A stretch of 64,000 nt of DNA from NCBI RefSeq assembly GCF_030552895.1, contig NZ_CP130649.1, positions 434,001 to 498,000 on the forward strand, read 5' to 3'. The position numbers and the translations under genes are program-made. The DNA comes from Tatumella ptyseos. Its GTDB lineage: Bacteria; Pseudomonadota; Gammaproteobacteria; Enterobacterales; Enterobacteriaceae. The notes beneath the pieces are model-generated. The model was given only the letters and a program-made list of their open reading frames with translations, ran no database searches and had not been told where the DNA came from. Positions 16,575-26,315 of this stretch are shown piece after piece (positions within the stretch are counted from its first letter, which is position 1; the number at the start of each line of letters is the position of its first letter).

Positions 16575-17927
16575 ATGATGGCTGTTACTCAATTGCCTAA
16601 ACGTCAATTACGTTTGGGACTTTTTGTTCAAGCACTGGGACACCATGTTGGGGGGTGGCGTGCTGACGACGCTCAAGGGTCGCCTACCGATATTGAATGG
16701 TTTACTTGGATCGCAAAAACGGCGGAAAAAGGGCTATTTGATATGTTTTTTGTCGGGGATGCCTTGGCAACAAGTGTGCACCGCTTACCATCAACCATGT
16801 CACGCCTTGAACCTTTAACCTTATTATCGGCGTTAGCGGTACAAACTACGCATATTGGATTAGCCGCAACGGCATCTACCACTTTTGACCAACCTTTTCA
16901 TTTGGCACGTGCGCTTTCGTCTGTTGATCACATTAGTCATGGCCGTTGTGCTTGGAATGTGGTGACTTCGTTCTCAAGCGATGCGGCCAAAAATTTTAGC
17001 CGCAGTGATTTACCCAACCACGCTGAGCGTTATGAGATGGCACGAGAGTTTCTCGACGTAAGTTTTAAACTGTGGGAAGGATGGCAGCCAGGCGCTATCG
17101 TTAAAAATAAAGCAACGGGCCAGTATTCAGATGAGGAGAAAATACAGGCGGCTAACCATAAAGGGCGCTTTTTCCAAGTACAGGGTCCGTTAAATATTGC
17201 GCGTTCACCACAGGGACGTCCGGTCATTATTGAAGCGGGCTCTTCTCCTGCCGGGCAACAGCTCGCCGCACAAACTGCGGAAGTAGTCTTTACTGCCGCA
17301 GCGTCGCTAGATGAGGGGCAAGCTTTTTATCGAAGCCAAAAACATTATGTTCAAGAGGCTGGGCGCCAAGCCGATCATTTATTAATTTTACCCGGTGTGA
17401 TGCCTATCGTTGGGCACACTCGTGAAGAGGCAATGGCGACCTGGCATCAGTTGAACGAGTGGGTCGATATCGACAATGGTATCGAACAGCTTTCGACTCG
17501 CTTTGGTGTCGATGTTTCACACTATCCGCTGGATGAACCCCTTCCAGAGATTGAGGTGGCGGAAGCAGGTCAAAGCCGAGTAAAGCTACTGTTAGACTTA
17601 GCTAAACGTGACAATCTTACCCTTAGGCAGCTGGCAGCAGTCGCGGCAGGATCGCGAGGGCATCGCGTTATCATAGGAACTGCACAAGATATAGCCGATG
17701 ATTTTCAACAATGGTTAGAGCAAGAGGGCGCTGATGGCTTCAACATTATGCCTGCAGTGCTCCCTAACCAATTGGCCCTCTTTGTCGAATTAGTTATCCC
17801 TGAATTACAACGTCGTGGTTTATTCCGCACTGAATACCAATTTACGACCCTACGTCAAAATCTTGGCTTACCGACACCAGAGATTAATTTCAGCAACGTT
17901 TCTCCACTGAGTACTCATAAGGAATAA
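16575..17927 (+). CDS. Flavin-dependent monooxygenase, NtaA/SnaA/SoxA family (YxeK-like)
   Basis: A 450-residue bacterial-luciferase-like enzyme of the NtaA/SnaA/DszA/SoxA family. Typical stretches are FVQALGHHVGGWRADDA, AEKGLFDMFFVGDAL, GLAATASTTFDQPFHLARALSSVDHISHGRCAWNVVTS at ~95-135, and NHAERYEMAREFLDV. Such enzymes use FMNH2 from a separate reductase, often to cleave C-S or C-N bonds. Bacillus YxeK, in an operon of the same make-up, acts on N-acetylated S-(2-succino)cysteine. The ribosome site is AAGGAT. It is 3 bases from the following binding protein. Substrate assignment is inference. Confidence 0.85.
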   Translation: MMAVTQLPKRQLRLGLFVQALGHHVGGWRADDAQGSPTDIEWFTWIAKTAEKGLFDMFFVGDALATSVHRLPSTMSRLEPLTLLSALAVQTTHIGLAATASTTFDQPFHLARALSSVDHISHGRCAWNVVTSFSSDAAKNFSRSDLPNHAERYEMAREFLDVSFKLWEGWQPGAIVKNKATGQYSDEEKIQAANHKGRFFQVQGPLNIARSPQGRPVIIEAGSSPAGQQLAAQTAEVVFTAAASLDEGQAFYRSQKHYVQEAGRQADHLLILPGVMPIVGHTREEAMATWHQLNEWVDIDNGIEQLSTRFGVDVSHYPLDEPLPEIEVAEAGQSRVKLLLDLAKRDNLTLRQLAAVAAGSRGHRVIIGTAQDIADDFQQWLEQEGADGFNIMPAVLPNQLALFVELVIPELQRRGLFRTEYQFTTLRQNLGLPTPEINFSNVSPLSTHKE

Positions 17928-17930
17928 CAG

Positions 17931-18827
17931 ATGAAAAAGCGCTTACTTCTTTCTTTGTTCGCTGTAATCTTACCTGTCAAAAGCCTATTGGCTGCCGACC
18001 AGAATGTTGCCTATGTGAGTAGTGTTCACACCGCTGCAGATGCATCGTTGCATGCAAGCTTACCGCAAGATATTCAGAAACAGGGTTTTATCGTCGCGGG
18101 AACTAACCCTAATACGCCACCGACGACGTTTTATCAAGCCGATAATAAGACTTTAGCGGGGCGAGAAATCGACATTGTGAGTGCCGTAGCCGAGCGACTA
18201 GGTATTGCTGTGCATTGGCGTGATACGGGGGGGTTCGACAATATTATCCCCGGACTGAAATCGGGCCGTTACGATGTTGCGGCTGCCAATATCGATGCGA
18301 CAAAGCAACGCTTAAAACAGGTGGATTTCGTCGGATATTATAACGCTTCCAAGCTCGCGCTTATTGCTCGCAAAGATTCAGCATTAGGCCCGTTTAATCA
18401 ATTTATGGCGTTATGTGGTCAAACCGTCGGCGCCGGTGCGGGAACCTCGCAAGTGACTCGCCTTCAAGCAGCAAGTGACCAATGTAAAGCGGCTAATAAA
18501 CCTGCTATTTCTATTCCTATTTTCCCTGACCGCCCGGCAGGGGTTCAGGCGGTAATCAGTGGGCGTGTACCGATGTTTTTTGGTCCTTATGAAGGTTTAC
18601 GCTATCAAGTGAGCCAAGTTAAACCGCTCGCTCTCGCGGGGGAGCTGACGATTGAGGATACTATTGTTTCTATTGCGCTCCCTAAGGGGTCAGCGCTGGA
18701 AAAACCGATTCAGGCTGCGCTAAATTCGTTAATTGCTGATGGTACCTATCAAAAGATCCTCGATAAGTGGCAAATAGGTTTTGGTGCAATCAAGCATGCC
18801 GGGATTAATGATGAGGTTGCTCGATGA
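17931..18827 (+). CDS. ABC transporter substrate-binding protein (YxeM-like)
   Basis: A 298-residue SBP_bac_3 family receptor with a Sec signal peptide (MKKRLLLSLFAVILPVKSLLAA). The mature part shows GREIDIVSAVAERLGIAVHWRDTGGFDNIIPGLKSGRYDVAAANIDATKQR, the ligand-pocket region of polar amino-acid receptors. Two cysteines (LCGQ and DQCKAA) could form a disulfide. It overlaps the permease gene by four bases. Together with the flanking monooxygenase and PrpD-like genes it suggests import of a cysteine-derived thioether. Confidence 0.88.
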   Translation: MKKRLLLSLFAVILPVKSLLAADQNVAYVSSVHTAADASLHASLPQDIQKQGFIVAGTNPNTPPTTFYQADNKTLAGREIDIVSAVAERLGIAVHWRDTGGFDNIIPGLKSGRYDVAAANIDATKQRLKQVDFVGYYNASKLALIARKDSALGPFNQFMALCGQTVGAGAGTSQVTRLQAASDQCKAANKPAISIPIFPDRPAGVQAVISGRVPMFFGPYEGLRYQVSQVKPLALAGELTIEDTIVSIALPKGSALEKPIQAALNSLIADGTYQKILDKWQIGFGAIKHAGINDEVAR

Positions 18828-19726
18828 ATGTGCGGCCTTCTTCCCAGCACCCAGCGTTAAAAATTATTGAACATCGACATTATGGGCGTTGGCTCAGTGC
18901 AGTAGTCGTGTTACTCATTTTGGGTTTTTTCGCCTCTTCCATTGCGAGTAACCCTAATTTTGAGTGGGATGTTGTCTTACAAAACCTCACTGAGGACTCG
19001 ATCCTCAGTGGGGTAGTGATGACTATCAAGCTAACCTGCATCTCGGTTTTATGCGGCTTTGCGGGAGGGACGTTACTGGCCTTTATGCGCTTATCGGCGA
19101 ACCCTGTGCTCTCCTGGGTGAGCTGGGCGTATATTTGGTTCTTTCGTGCAGTACCGATGCTAGTACAGCTATTCCTGTGGTACAACATCGCTACACTCTA
19201 TCCAAAACTCTCCCTGACTCTGCCTTTCTACGGCGAGATTTGGACGGTAAAAACTAACCAATTGATTAGCCCCTTCAGTGCGGCGGTCATCGCGTTAGTG
19301 ATGCACCAATCCGCTTACGCAGCAGAGATAATACGAGCGGGTATTCAAAGCGTGAACGTTGGGCAATTGGAAGCGGCGAAAGCACTCGGGTATCGTCCAG
19401 GACAAATCTTTCGCCAAACGGTGTTACCTCAAGCCATGCGCGCAATTTTACCACCTGCCGGGAATGAAGTGATTGGTCAGTTAAAAACGACTGCAGTCGT
19501 CTCGGTCATCGCGCTGCAAGATGTCCTCTATTCCGCACAGATAATCTATCAACGAACCTATGAAGTGGTTCCGCTATTACTGGTGGCTACAGCATGGTAT
19601 TTATTGATGACCTCAGTATTGTCTATCGGCCAACATTATATAGAAGCCTTCTATAGTCGTGGAAATGCACCCGATAAGCGAAGATGGTTTCGTGCTAAAT
19701 CAGAAAATAGTGAGGCAACATCATGA
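18824..19726 (+). CDS. ABC transporter permease (YxeN-like)
   Basis: A 300-residue HEQRo permease, longer than usual because of an N-terminal ~45-residue extension before TM1 and a basic C-terminal tail. The EAA loop is [74 protein letters not shown] marks the conserved second helix. It is the only permease in the operon, so it presumably works as a homodimer. Both junctions are ATGA overlaps (18824-18827 and 19723-19726). Confidence 0.9.
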   Translation: MNVRPSSQHPALKIIEHRHYGRWLSAVVVLLILGFFASSIASNPNFEWDVVLQNLTEDSILSGVVMTIKLTCISVLCGFAGGTLLAFMRLSANPVLSWVSWAYIWFFRAVPMLVQLFLWYNIATLYPKLSLTLPFYGEIWTVKTNQLISPFSAAVIALVMHQSAYAAEIIRAGIQSVNVGQLEAAKALGYRPGQIFRQTVLPQAMRAILPPAGNEVIGQLKTTAVVSVIALQDVLYSAQIIYQRTYEVVPLLLVATAWYLLMTSVLSIGQHYIEAFYSRGNAPDKRRWFRAKSENSEATS

Positions 19727-20484
19727 GCGAGTCGATAACGCTGCGGGGCATACGTAAGCAATTTTCCGGAAAAACTATCCTGCATGATGTTGACTTAGAT
19801 ATGGCAGCCGGTTCAGTCACCGTGATACTAGGCCCATCAGGTTCAGGAAAATCAACCTTATTGCGCTGTATCAATCACCTTGAAAAGGTAGATTCAGGAA
19901 CAGTATATGTCGGTCAAGAATTGATTGGCTATCGGCAGAAAGGGCAGTATTTAGTCGCGCTTCCAGAGGCGAAAGCCGCGCGGCAGCGTCAAAGAATAGG
20001 CATGGTGTTTCAACAGTTTAACCTATTTCCCCATCGAACTGTTTTGCAAAATGTTATGGATGCACCGCAGCGTATCCTTAACATTAAGGCTGACTTGGCT
20101 AAAGCACGTGCTATTGATTTGTTAACGCAAGTGGGGCTAGCACATCGTATCGATGCTTGGCCGCGAGAGCTCTCTGGTGGGCAACAACAACGTGTAGCGA
20201 TCGCTAGAGCTTTAGCGATGCAACCAGAAGTGATGCTGTTTGATGAGCCGACGTCAGCCTTAGATCCAGAATTAGTCGGTGATGTTCTTCATGTGATGAA
20301 AAAGCTTGCGCAATCAGGCATGACGATGGTGGTAGTCACCCATGAGATTGGCTTTGCACGTGAAGTCGCTGACAACATTGTTTTTATGGATCAAGGGAAA
20401 ATTGTAGAGACCGGTACTCCCCAGTCACTACTTGATGACCCACAACATCCTCGATTACGTGAGTTTTTATCAAGCGTCTTGTAA
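19723..20484 (+). CDS. ABC transporter ATP-binding protein (YxeO-like)
   Basis: A 253-residue GlnQ/HisP-type ATPase with Walker [11 protein letters not shown]-loop [13 protein letters not shown], signature [15 protein letters not shown], Walker [20 protein letters not shown] and the switch VVTHEI. The insert between Walker A and the Q-loop ([26 protein letters not shown]) is of the HisP length. It ends the five-gene operon and is followed 12 bases later by a large hairpin. Confidence 0.92.
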   Translation: MSESITLRGIRKQFSGKTILHDVDLDMAAGSVTVILGPSGSGKSTLLRCINHLEKVDSGTVYVGQELIGYRQKGQYLVALPEAKAARQRQRIGMVFQQFNLFPHRTVLQNVMDAPQRILNIKADLAKARAIDLLTQVGLAHRIDAWPRELSGGQQQRVAIARALAMQPEVMLFDEPTSALDPELVGDVLHVMKKLAQSGMTMVVVTHEIGFAREVADNIVFMDQGKIVETGTPQSLLDDPQHPRLREFLSSVL

Positions 20485-20496
20485 TAAGTTTTTGAT

Positions 20497-20533
20497 TGCT
20501 AACCTGTTCGCTGATAAAGCGAGGAGGTTAGCA
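20497..20533 (+). terminator. Hairpin after the yxe-like operon
   Basis: TGCTAACCT pairs perfectly with AGGTTAGCA (9 bp), enclosing an inner TCGCT/AGCGA stem with a GATAA loop. The downstream sequence is TTATCATT rather than a T run, so termination may be imperfect. The remaining gap to 20802 (318 bases in total) shows no gene. Confidence 0.6.
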
Positions 20534-20802
20534 TTATCATTCTCAGTACTGATGATTTTGCTAAAGAAAGAGGGAGTGACCTTATTTGGTGACTAGACAA
20601 GTTATTGCCTTAGCGGGTCTGGCTAGCACATTGGGACAAGGTCAAATCATTCTCTCAGTATGACTATGAGAGGAAACTTAGGCTGAGCACAGATTTCTAT
20701 TTTTGTAATAAATGCACTATTTAGTATTCGTCTAAATCAAGCAAGGTCTTTTAAATTGTAATATCTCTTGAAAAATATTTACTCGTTAAAAATTTAGCGC
20801 TG

Positions 20803-21057
20803 CTATTCGTCGACGGATCGTCCTTCAAACTCTTGATCACTAAGAAAAATAAAATCATTATGGTTAATAATAATGACTAAATTATCCATCTCTTCTGCTA
20901 GCGAAAATTTTTGAGCACTCGTTATTTTATCTACGCTTACCGTTACGCCAATATATTGAGCGAGCAAATAGATAACACTTTTATTTTCAATTATTTTTCC
21001 AGCAGGGACGCTAATAATAATTTCTACGTTTGGAACCAGTGAAATGATTTTTGTCAT
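20803..21057 (-). CDS. Hypothetical small protein
   Basis: An 84-residue protein of unknown family. ATG 21057 is chosen because AAAGG lies seven bases upstream; an in-frame TTG at 21084 lacks a site. It has alternating hydrophobic strands (VEIIISVPAGK, NLVIIINHNDFIFL) and an acidic C-terminus, and no signal peptide or TM helix. The codon use is AT-rich like the surrounding intergenic DNA. Standing alone between two convergent-looking gaps, it may be a real but lineage-specific gene; function not assignable. Confidence 0.45.
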   Translation of the reverse strand: MTKIISLVPNVEIIISVPAGKIIENKSVIYLLAQYIGVTVSVDKITSAQKFSLAEEMDNLVIIINHNDFIFLSDQEFEGRSVDE

Positions 21058-21594
21058 TGAGATACCTTTATTAATTATACTCAATGATCATACTGAGTAA
21101 ATTCCACTGTCGCATTAACAAAAAAAGAAAGGTGATATCATTTTTTGTGATAGAGAGAAAGGCATGAATTTTTTTTCTCTTGACGAATTATTTTATAATT
21201 TACTGATATAACGTCGATACAAATCAACATCATGATCCCAATAGTAAAATTCCCCAATATGAATATAAATGATCGGACTCGTTAAAAAACTAGCGCATTT
21301 TTATTGATAGGAATAATCTAAGGTTTTGGAGGTTGTGATAGAGAATACCTTGCTATAGTAATGTATAGATGTGGTGTTTTACACTACTTAGATCAGCACT
21401 GCTAGCATAACTAGGCTAAGTTAAATCGAAGGTTCTTATTGCGATGATAAAATAAGATCATCGTTTTTTTCGAAGCAGTATTAAATATTGATAAATTGAA
21501 GATGGCGTGAGGGGTATTATCGATTAGCCAGTTAACCCCGGCTAATCAATAATAGTTTTCTCTTAGAATTTTTAGCGGCTCAGCTTTAGCACTG
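21058..21594. other. AT-rich intergenic region
   Basis: No established gene is seen in this 537-base stretch. A 15-codon frame at 21164-21211 on the plus strand begins with a good AGAGAAAGGC-ATG site and could be a micro-ORF, but nothing else supports it. The right end holds the hairpin at 21515-21554. Confidence 0.4.
21515..21554 (-). terminator. Inverted repeat downstream of lactate permease
   Basis: TATTATCGATTAGCC (21515-21529) pairs with GGCTAATCAATAATA (21540-21554) with one mismatch and a 10-base loop. It lies 40 bases beyond the permease stop. The AT-rich outer stem could supply the U-tract; a clean T run is missing on the permease strand. Confidence 0.45.
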
Positions 21595-23106
21595 TTATAG
21601 GGTGTAAAACAAACCTAACCCTAGCCCTAATAGTAAAATATAAGCTAAACAATATCTTAAAGTGTTAGACATTATCTCACCGCTAAGATGTTCAAGTTTA
21701 CTTGCCGATACCGCAATGGCGATACTTTGAGGAGAGATCATCTTACCCCCAGTGGCTCCAGCCGTATTCGCCGCAGCGAGGGCGTGAGGATCGATTCCCA
21801 GCTGATGCGCGGCGGTGGCTTGTAGCTTACCGAATAGCACATTGGCATTGGTGTCACTACCGGTAACGAACGTTCCTAACGCCCCAATGACTGGGGAGAT
21901 AAAGACATAACCCACTCCTGTCGTCGCGACCAGCGTTGTGGCGATAACGGTAATCATGCCACTTTTATCCATCACCGTAGCCATCGCGACGATAGCTAAA
22001 ATCGCGATGATAGATTTTTTCAGTTGCAAGAAGGTGGTGATCAGAAGGCTCAGCATTTGTTGCGGCTGGCTACCTTGAATGGCTCCGCCAATCAAAGAGG
22101 CCAGTAATATTAATACGCCAGGAGTAATAAGCCACTCAATTTTTAATTGTAGCGTTTCCGTCGGCGTTAGGGAGAAAAGGAGTTGACTGGAGACTTCCCC
22201 TAACGTTTGTTTAATCGCTGGAAATAGGGGAGAACATAGTACAATAAAGATAAAAGTGAACAGATAAATAAGGCTTGCTTTAAACAGTACAGGGAGTGCG
22301 ACGCTTTGCGTGTTGTGGCCAGATTTTCGATAACGGGCAAGAATAATGGTCGTGATTAAGCCACCCAGACTCCCGGCAAAGGCGGGTAATTCTGCGCCTA
22401 AATAGTGCGCTACGATATATTGTGGAAGCAGTGATGCGATACCGCAACAGAGTGTGATTAAAAATACCCCTCGGATAGCCTTAATACCGCCACCGATAAT
22501 TGCCACCAATACGAAAGGCAGAAGAATCGTAAAGGCGGCTAATTGCACGATAATGTGCGTACTTAACGTCTGTACAGCGAGGCCGGTTTGCTCGGCAAGC
22601 ATAATCACAGGAATACCTACTGCGCCAAAGGCCGTAGGGACGGAGTTGGCGATCAACGAGACCACGGCAGCCTTGAGAGGCGTAATGCCTAAGGCGATAA
22701 GAATGCCTACCGGGATAGCGACGGCGGTTCCATAACCTGCAACGGCTTCAAGAAATCCGCCAAAGCCCCAAGCGATAATCAAGACTTGTATTCGTTTATC
22801 GTCGCTGATTGCCGCTAAAGCCTGCTTAATAATCGCCATACTACCGTTTGCCAGCATCAGATTGTAACCATAGATAGCAGCAAAAATCACCAGCACGATG
22901 GGCCACAATCCTTTCGTCGCCCCATAGAGCGAGGCCATACTTAAGGCCTGTAGAGAGAGACCAAAGTGCCATCCCGCAATACACCAAGTAACAAGTAGTG
23001 TGATAGGTACGGCGTAATGCACCGCAACATTCATCATCAAAATGAGAATAATCAGTAAGGCTAGAGGGGCTACCGCTAAAAGAAACGAGGGTATATCCGT
23101 CATCAT
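21595..23106 (-). CDS. L-lactate/glycolate permease family transporter (LctP)
   Basis: About 503 residues with 12 or more TM helices, matching the LctP/LldP family (lactate, glycolate:H+ symport). Family features are WGFGGFLEAVAGYGTAVAIPVGILIALG, VSLIANSVPTAFGAVGIPV, GALGTFVTGSDTNANVLFGKLQ and AANTAGATGGKMISPQSIAIA. The start at 23106 (MMTDIPSF) is preferred because AAGGA lies six bases upstream; the open frame extends to 23199 but that part looks non-native. No lactate dehydrogenase genes adjoin. A divergent MFS gene starts 255 bases away. Confidence 0.85.
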   Translation of the reverse strand: MMTDIPSFLLAVAPLALLIILILMMNVAVHYAVPITLLVTWCIAGWHFGLSLQALSMASLYGATKGLWPIVLVIFAAIYGYNLMLANGSMAIIKQALAAISDDKRIQVLIIAWGFGGFLEAVAGYGTAVAIPVGILIALGITPLKAAVVSLIANSVPTAFGAVGIPVIMLAEQTGLAVQTLSTHIIVQLAAFTILLPFVLVAIIGGGIKAIRGVFLITLCCGIASLLPQYIVAHYLGAELPAFAGSLGGLITTIILARYRKSGHNTQSVALPVLFKASLIYLFTFIFIVLCSPLFPAIKQTLGEVSSQLLFSLTPTETLQLKIEWLITPGVLILLASLIGGAIQGSQPQQMLSLLITTFLQLKKSIIAILAIVAMATVMDKSGMITVIATTLVATTGVGYVFISPVIGALGTFVTGSDTNANVLFGKLQATAAHQLGIDPHALAAANTAGATGGKMISPQSIAIAVSASKLEHLSGEIMSNTLRYCLAYILLLGLGLGLFYTL

Positions 23107-23361
23107 GTCCATTCCTTGAAGAAAGAGAGCAAAGATTAACCACTCAAAAACTATACGGAGTTTGCTATTGGAATATATTGATTTAGGGCATAAAGCCACG
23201 CACAGAGAGGGATTCGCTTCGATCTCTCACTATTGGAAGCCTCAGCCGATGAGCCTGCGATAAAGTCGAGTGCTGCATACTAAGACTCTTTCTAAAATAA
23301 TGCGTAGAGTCTGGCACGGCACTTGCTTTAGAGCTCCTTTGGTTTAGTAGGAGTTCTCCTT

Positions 23362-24684
23362 ATGTCGACGTATCGCTACCGTATCTTTGGATTACTGTTT
23401 TTAGTGGCACTCGTTAACTATATTGACCGTGGTGCGCTCTCTTTCGCTGCGACCGCTATTGCTCAGCACTACAATCTCAGCAAGGTGGCCCTGGGCGCAT
23501 TACTCGGGTATTTCGGCATAGGTTACTTGTTGGGTTCACTGTGTGGGGGCTTTCTTGCCGATCGCTATGGTACTCGTAGAATTTGGCTGATTGCTGGGGT
23601 GAGTTGGTCTTGTTTAGAGATGATGACAGCATGGGCGGGGGAACTCGGGATCTCGTTGCTCGGCGGGTCAGCCTTAATGGGATTCGCACTATGTCGGATC
23701 CTGTTTGGAATGAGTGAAGGGCCAGCTTATGCATTGATGAATAAAACGATTGCTTACTGGGCACCTGATCAGGAGCGCGGGGCTGCACTATCAATTGGTT
23801 TACTCAGTACTCAGATTGGGGCAATGCTCACTGCGCCGATTGCGGTAGGATTAATGTTACTCACCGGTCACTGGCAAACGATGTTTATTGTGTTGGGAGG
23901 ATGCTCGTTGTTGGTGATGCTGTTATTCGCTAAGGGCTTTCGCAATAGTCCCTCGGAGCATCCTACCATTAGCGCGGCTGAGCAACGCTACATTACTGAA
24001 AACCAAAAAAGTGCAGGGGACACTGGGGAAAAATTGGCCTGGTGGCAATTCTTTACTTCCCGGACTTTGGTCTGTAACGCTTTAGGCTACTTTAGTTTTC
24101 TCTACATTACGTTCACATTAGTCACTTGGATGCCTAAATATTTGCAAGATACCTTCCATTATGATCTTCACGCCCTCTGGTATGTTGCGATGATTCCATG
24201 GAGTGGCGCGGCAATAACCGTACTTTGTGGTGGCAAAATAACGGATTTTCTCTTGAAACGTTTCCAGCATTTACGTATTGCTCGCAACCTGTTCGCGGTG
24301 GTCAGTTTGGCCGGGGCCGCAAGCTGTTTTCTGGCCATTCCTTCAGTCGGATCGGCGGCGGCGGTCATCGCCTTGATGACACTTGGCAATGCGTTCAACG
24401 CATTAATCAATAATATCTATTGGTCGGTAGTTATTGATGTTACGCCTAACTCCTCGGTCGGGACTTATAGTGGAATGACCCTAGCGATTGCGAATAGTTC
24501 CGCCATTATTTCGCCCATTCTCTGCGGGGCGTTGGCGGAATATTATGGCTATAACGCGATGTTCTGGGTAACGGGGAGTTTAGCCTTAGTGAGCATGTGT
24601 GCGATGGCATTTCTGCAGCCGGAAAAGCGGCTGGGCGCAAGAAGGGCAGCGATGCCAAGCACCGTCACCTCTCCCCAACTCTAG
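23362..24684 (+). CDS. MFS transporter, anion:cation symporter (ACS) type
   Basis: A 440-residue major-facilitator protein with 12 TM helices. VNYIDRGALSFAA after the first basic residues and GGFLADRYGTRRIW between helices 2 and 3 are typical of the ACS branch (glucarate, galactonate, hexuronate and phthalate transporters). LFGMSEGPAYALMNKTIAYWAPDQERGAA is the matching helix 4-5 region. The ribosome site is AGGAG. The likely substrates are sugar acids or other organic anions, consistent with the gluconate/keto-acid theme of the window, but not proven. Confidence 0.85.
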   Translation: MSTYRYRIFGLLFLVALVNYIDRGALSFAATAIAQHYNLSKVALGALLGYFGIGYLLGSLCGGFLADRYGTRRIWLIAGVSWSCLEMMTAWAGELGISLLGGSALMGFALCRILFGMSEGPAYALMNKTIAYWAPDQERGAALSIGLLSTQIGAMLTAPIAVGLMLLTGHWQTMFIVLGGCSLLVMLLFAKGFRNSPSEHPTISAAEQRYITENQKSAGDTGEKLAWWQFFTSRTLVCNALGYFSFLYITFTLVTWMPKYLQDTFHYDLHALWYVAMIPWSGAAITVLCGGKITDFLLKRFQHLRIARNLFAVVSLAGAASCFLAIPSVGSAAAVIALMTLGNAFNALINNIYWSVVIDVTPNSSVGTYSGMTLAIANSSAIISPILCGALAEYYGYNAMFWVTGSLALVSMCAMAFLQPEKRLGARRAAMPSTVTSPQL

Positions 24685-24732
24685 GAATAGGCTATGCTTG
24701 AGATTCGATTCCTCGCCAAAGCGTATTGATGG

Positions 24733-25320
24733 ATGAAAAAAGTAGGCCATAAGGTAGCCTGGTGTATAGGGCTACTTTTCTTATCTCATAAGGCAGAGGC
24801 TGAGCTTCCCCAAGTTGGGGCATTGTTACCTGCCGTGAAGGTGCAACGCGGTGGAGAAATTATTCTCAACCAAGGGGGAGAGGTGCGCCAATCTTGGCAG
24901 CCTTCTTGGCCTCAATCACGACCACAATTAATCATTCATGTTGCGGGGCGTTTGGCCGCCAAACAACAGCTGGAGCCAGTGGTTGCACAGCTTTCCCGAA
25001 CTCAGTGGGTGAGTCAACGCGTCGATATGACGACGATTATTAATACCGACGACAGTATCTGGGGAAGCGCGCCTTTTGTTGAACACAGTATCTTGAATAG
25101 CAAAAAGCACTCTCCCATTAGCCATTTTGTATTGGACAGTAGTGGCGTGGTGGCCCACCGTTGGCAGCTTCAAGCCGAGAGTGCCGCCATTATTGCGACG
25201 ACGGGACAGGGAAAAGTTATTTTTTTCCAGCAAGCGCCTTTTTCTGCGGTAAGTATTCAGCGACTGCTTAACCTATTACAACAGAAGGCAAAAAATGATT
25301 TAAATTCATCTTTTCACTAA
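24733..25320 (+). CDS. YtfJ-family secreted protein
   Basis: A 195-residue protein with a signal peptide (cleavage near HKAEA) followed by a thioredoxin-like YtfJ domain. It keeps HVAGRLAAKQQ, TTIINTDDSIWGSAPFVEHSI, and SHFVLDSSGVVAHRWQLQAESAAII, which correspond to the E. coli YtfJ sequence. There is no CxxC, as in YtfJ. The role of the family is unknown; a periplasmic location is expected. The ribosome site is weak. It sits directly upstream of crtE but lacks an obvious link to carotenoid synthesis. Confidence 0.75.
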   Translation: MKKVGHKVAWCIGLLFLSHKAEAELPQVGALLPAVKVQRGGEIILNQGGEVRQSWQPSWPQSRPQLIIHVAGRLAAKQQLEPVVAQLSRTQWVSQRVDMTTIINTDDSIWGSAPFVEHSILNSKKHSPISHFVLDSSGVVAHRWQLQAESAAIIATTGQGKVIFFQQAPFSAVSIQRLLNLLQQKAKNDLNSSFH

Positions 25321-25397
25321 CATTTTTGACTGGGTCAGCTACGCTTAAAGTAATGAGAAATACTTTCCATTTAACCTGTTGGTAATAAGGGGCGGCT

Positions 25398-26306
25398 ATG
25401 TCGATCGGTAAGGAAAAAAGCGAAGGAAAGGTGACTGATCCGATAACGCTTACCCTTAGCGCTATTGAACAGCGATTAGATGAACTTCTTCCAAACCCGT
25501 CTGAACGGGAAAAAGTGAGCTTGGCGATGCGTGAGGGGACATTAACGCCAGGTAAGCGTATTCGTCCGCTGCTGCTCCTTATGACGGCGCAGGATTTAGG
25601 ATATCAAGCTTCGCCACGGGGATTGCTCGATTTCGCCTGTGCGGTTGAAATCGTCCATGCCGCATCGCTGATTATGGATGATATGCCTTGCATGGATAAT
25701 GCGCTAGTACGTCGTAATCAGCCGACGGTGCATAGGAAATTTGGAGAAGCCGTAGCGTTATTGGCGGTGGTTGCTCTGATCAGTAAAGCATTTCAAATTA
25801 TTAGCCAAGCAGAAGGGATCAGCGAGTTAGCGAAAAACTTGGCGGTTGCCGAACTCTCCCAGGCCATTGGTGTTCAGGGGCTGGTGGAGGGACAATACCA
25901 AGATTTAAGTGCTGACGAGAATGCTCGTAGCCCAGAAGCGATTGCACTGACCAACCACTATAAAACCAGCACACTGTTCTGTGCTGCCTTACAGATGGCT
26001 GCGATTGCGGTCGGGGCGAATGAGGTGACACGTGAGCAACTGCGTCACTGTTCCTTTAATCTCGGGCAGGCCTTTCAACTGTTGGATGATTTATCTGACG
26101 GTTCTCTCTTCACGGGGAAAGATCCTCATCAAGATCTCGGCAAATCGACATGGGTCAATGTATTCGGGGCACAAAAAAGTGAAAAGCAGTTGCGAGATCA
26201 TTTAGGTAATGTGAGTCTGCATTTCTCACAAGCTTGTCAGCATAGTTGCCAAACTCAGCAATTCGTTGAACAGTGGTTTGCACAAAAACTTGCTGCGGTG
26301 GGCTAG
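25398..26306 (+). CDS. crtE: Geranylgeranyl diphosphate synthase
   Basis: A 302-residue trans-prenyltransferase, the same length as P. ananatis CrtE. The first aspartate-rich motif is DDMPCMDN (~94-101) and the second is DDLSDG (~230), with GKRIRPLLLL upstream and YKTSTLF between. The DDxxxxD spacing is the long bacterial form used for C20 product. It condenses farnesyl-PP and IPP to GGPP, the first committed step. It begins the crtE-X-Y-I-B operon; the 77-base upstream gap contains TTGACT at 25326 as a possible -35, but no convincing -10 at the right distance. Confidence 0.95.
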   Translation: MSIGKEKSEGKVTDPITLTLSAIEQRLDELLPNPSEREKVSLAMREGTLTPGKRIRPLLLLMTAQDLGYQASPRGLLDFACAVEIVHAASLIMDDMPCMDNALVRRNQPTVHRKFGEAVALLAVVALISKAFQIISQAEGISELAKNLAVAELSQAIGVQGLVEGQYQDLSADENARSPEAIALTNHYKTSTLFCAALQMAAIAVGANEVTREQLRHCSFNLGQAFQLLDDLSDGSLFTGKDPHQDLGKSTWVNVFGAQKSEKQLRDHLGNVSLHFSQACQHSCQTQQFVEQWFAQKLAAVG

Positions 26307-26315
26307 GAAACGTCG

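Noticed and set aside
23107..23199. 31-residue N-terminal extension of the lactate permease
   Set aside because: It lacks a ribosome site and family similarity; MMTDIPSF with AAGGA fits better.
25321..26306. IPP isomerase (idi) expected near crtE in some Pantoea clusters
   Set aside because: No such gene is present between crtE and crtX or upstream.
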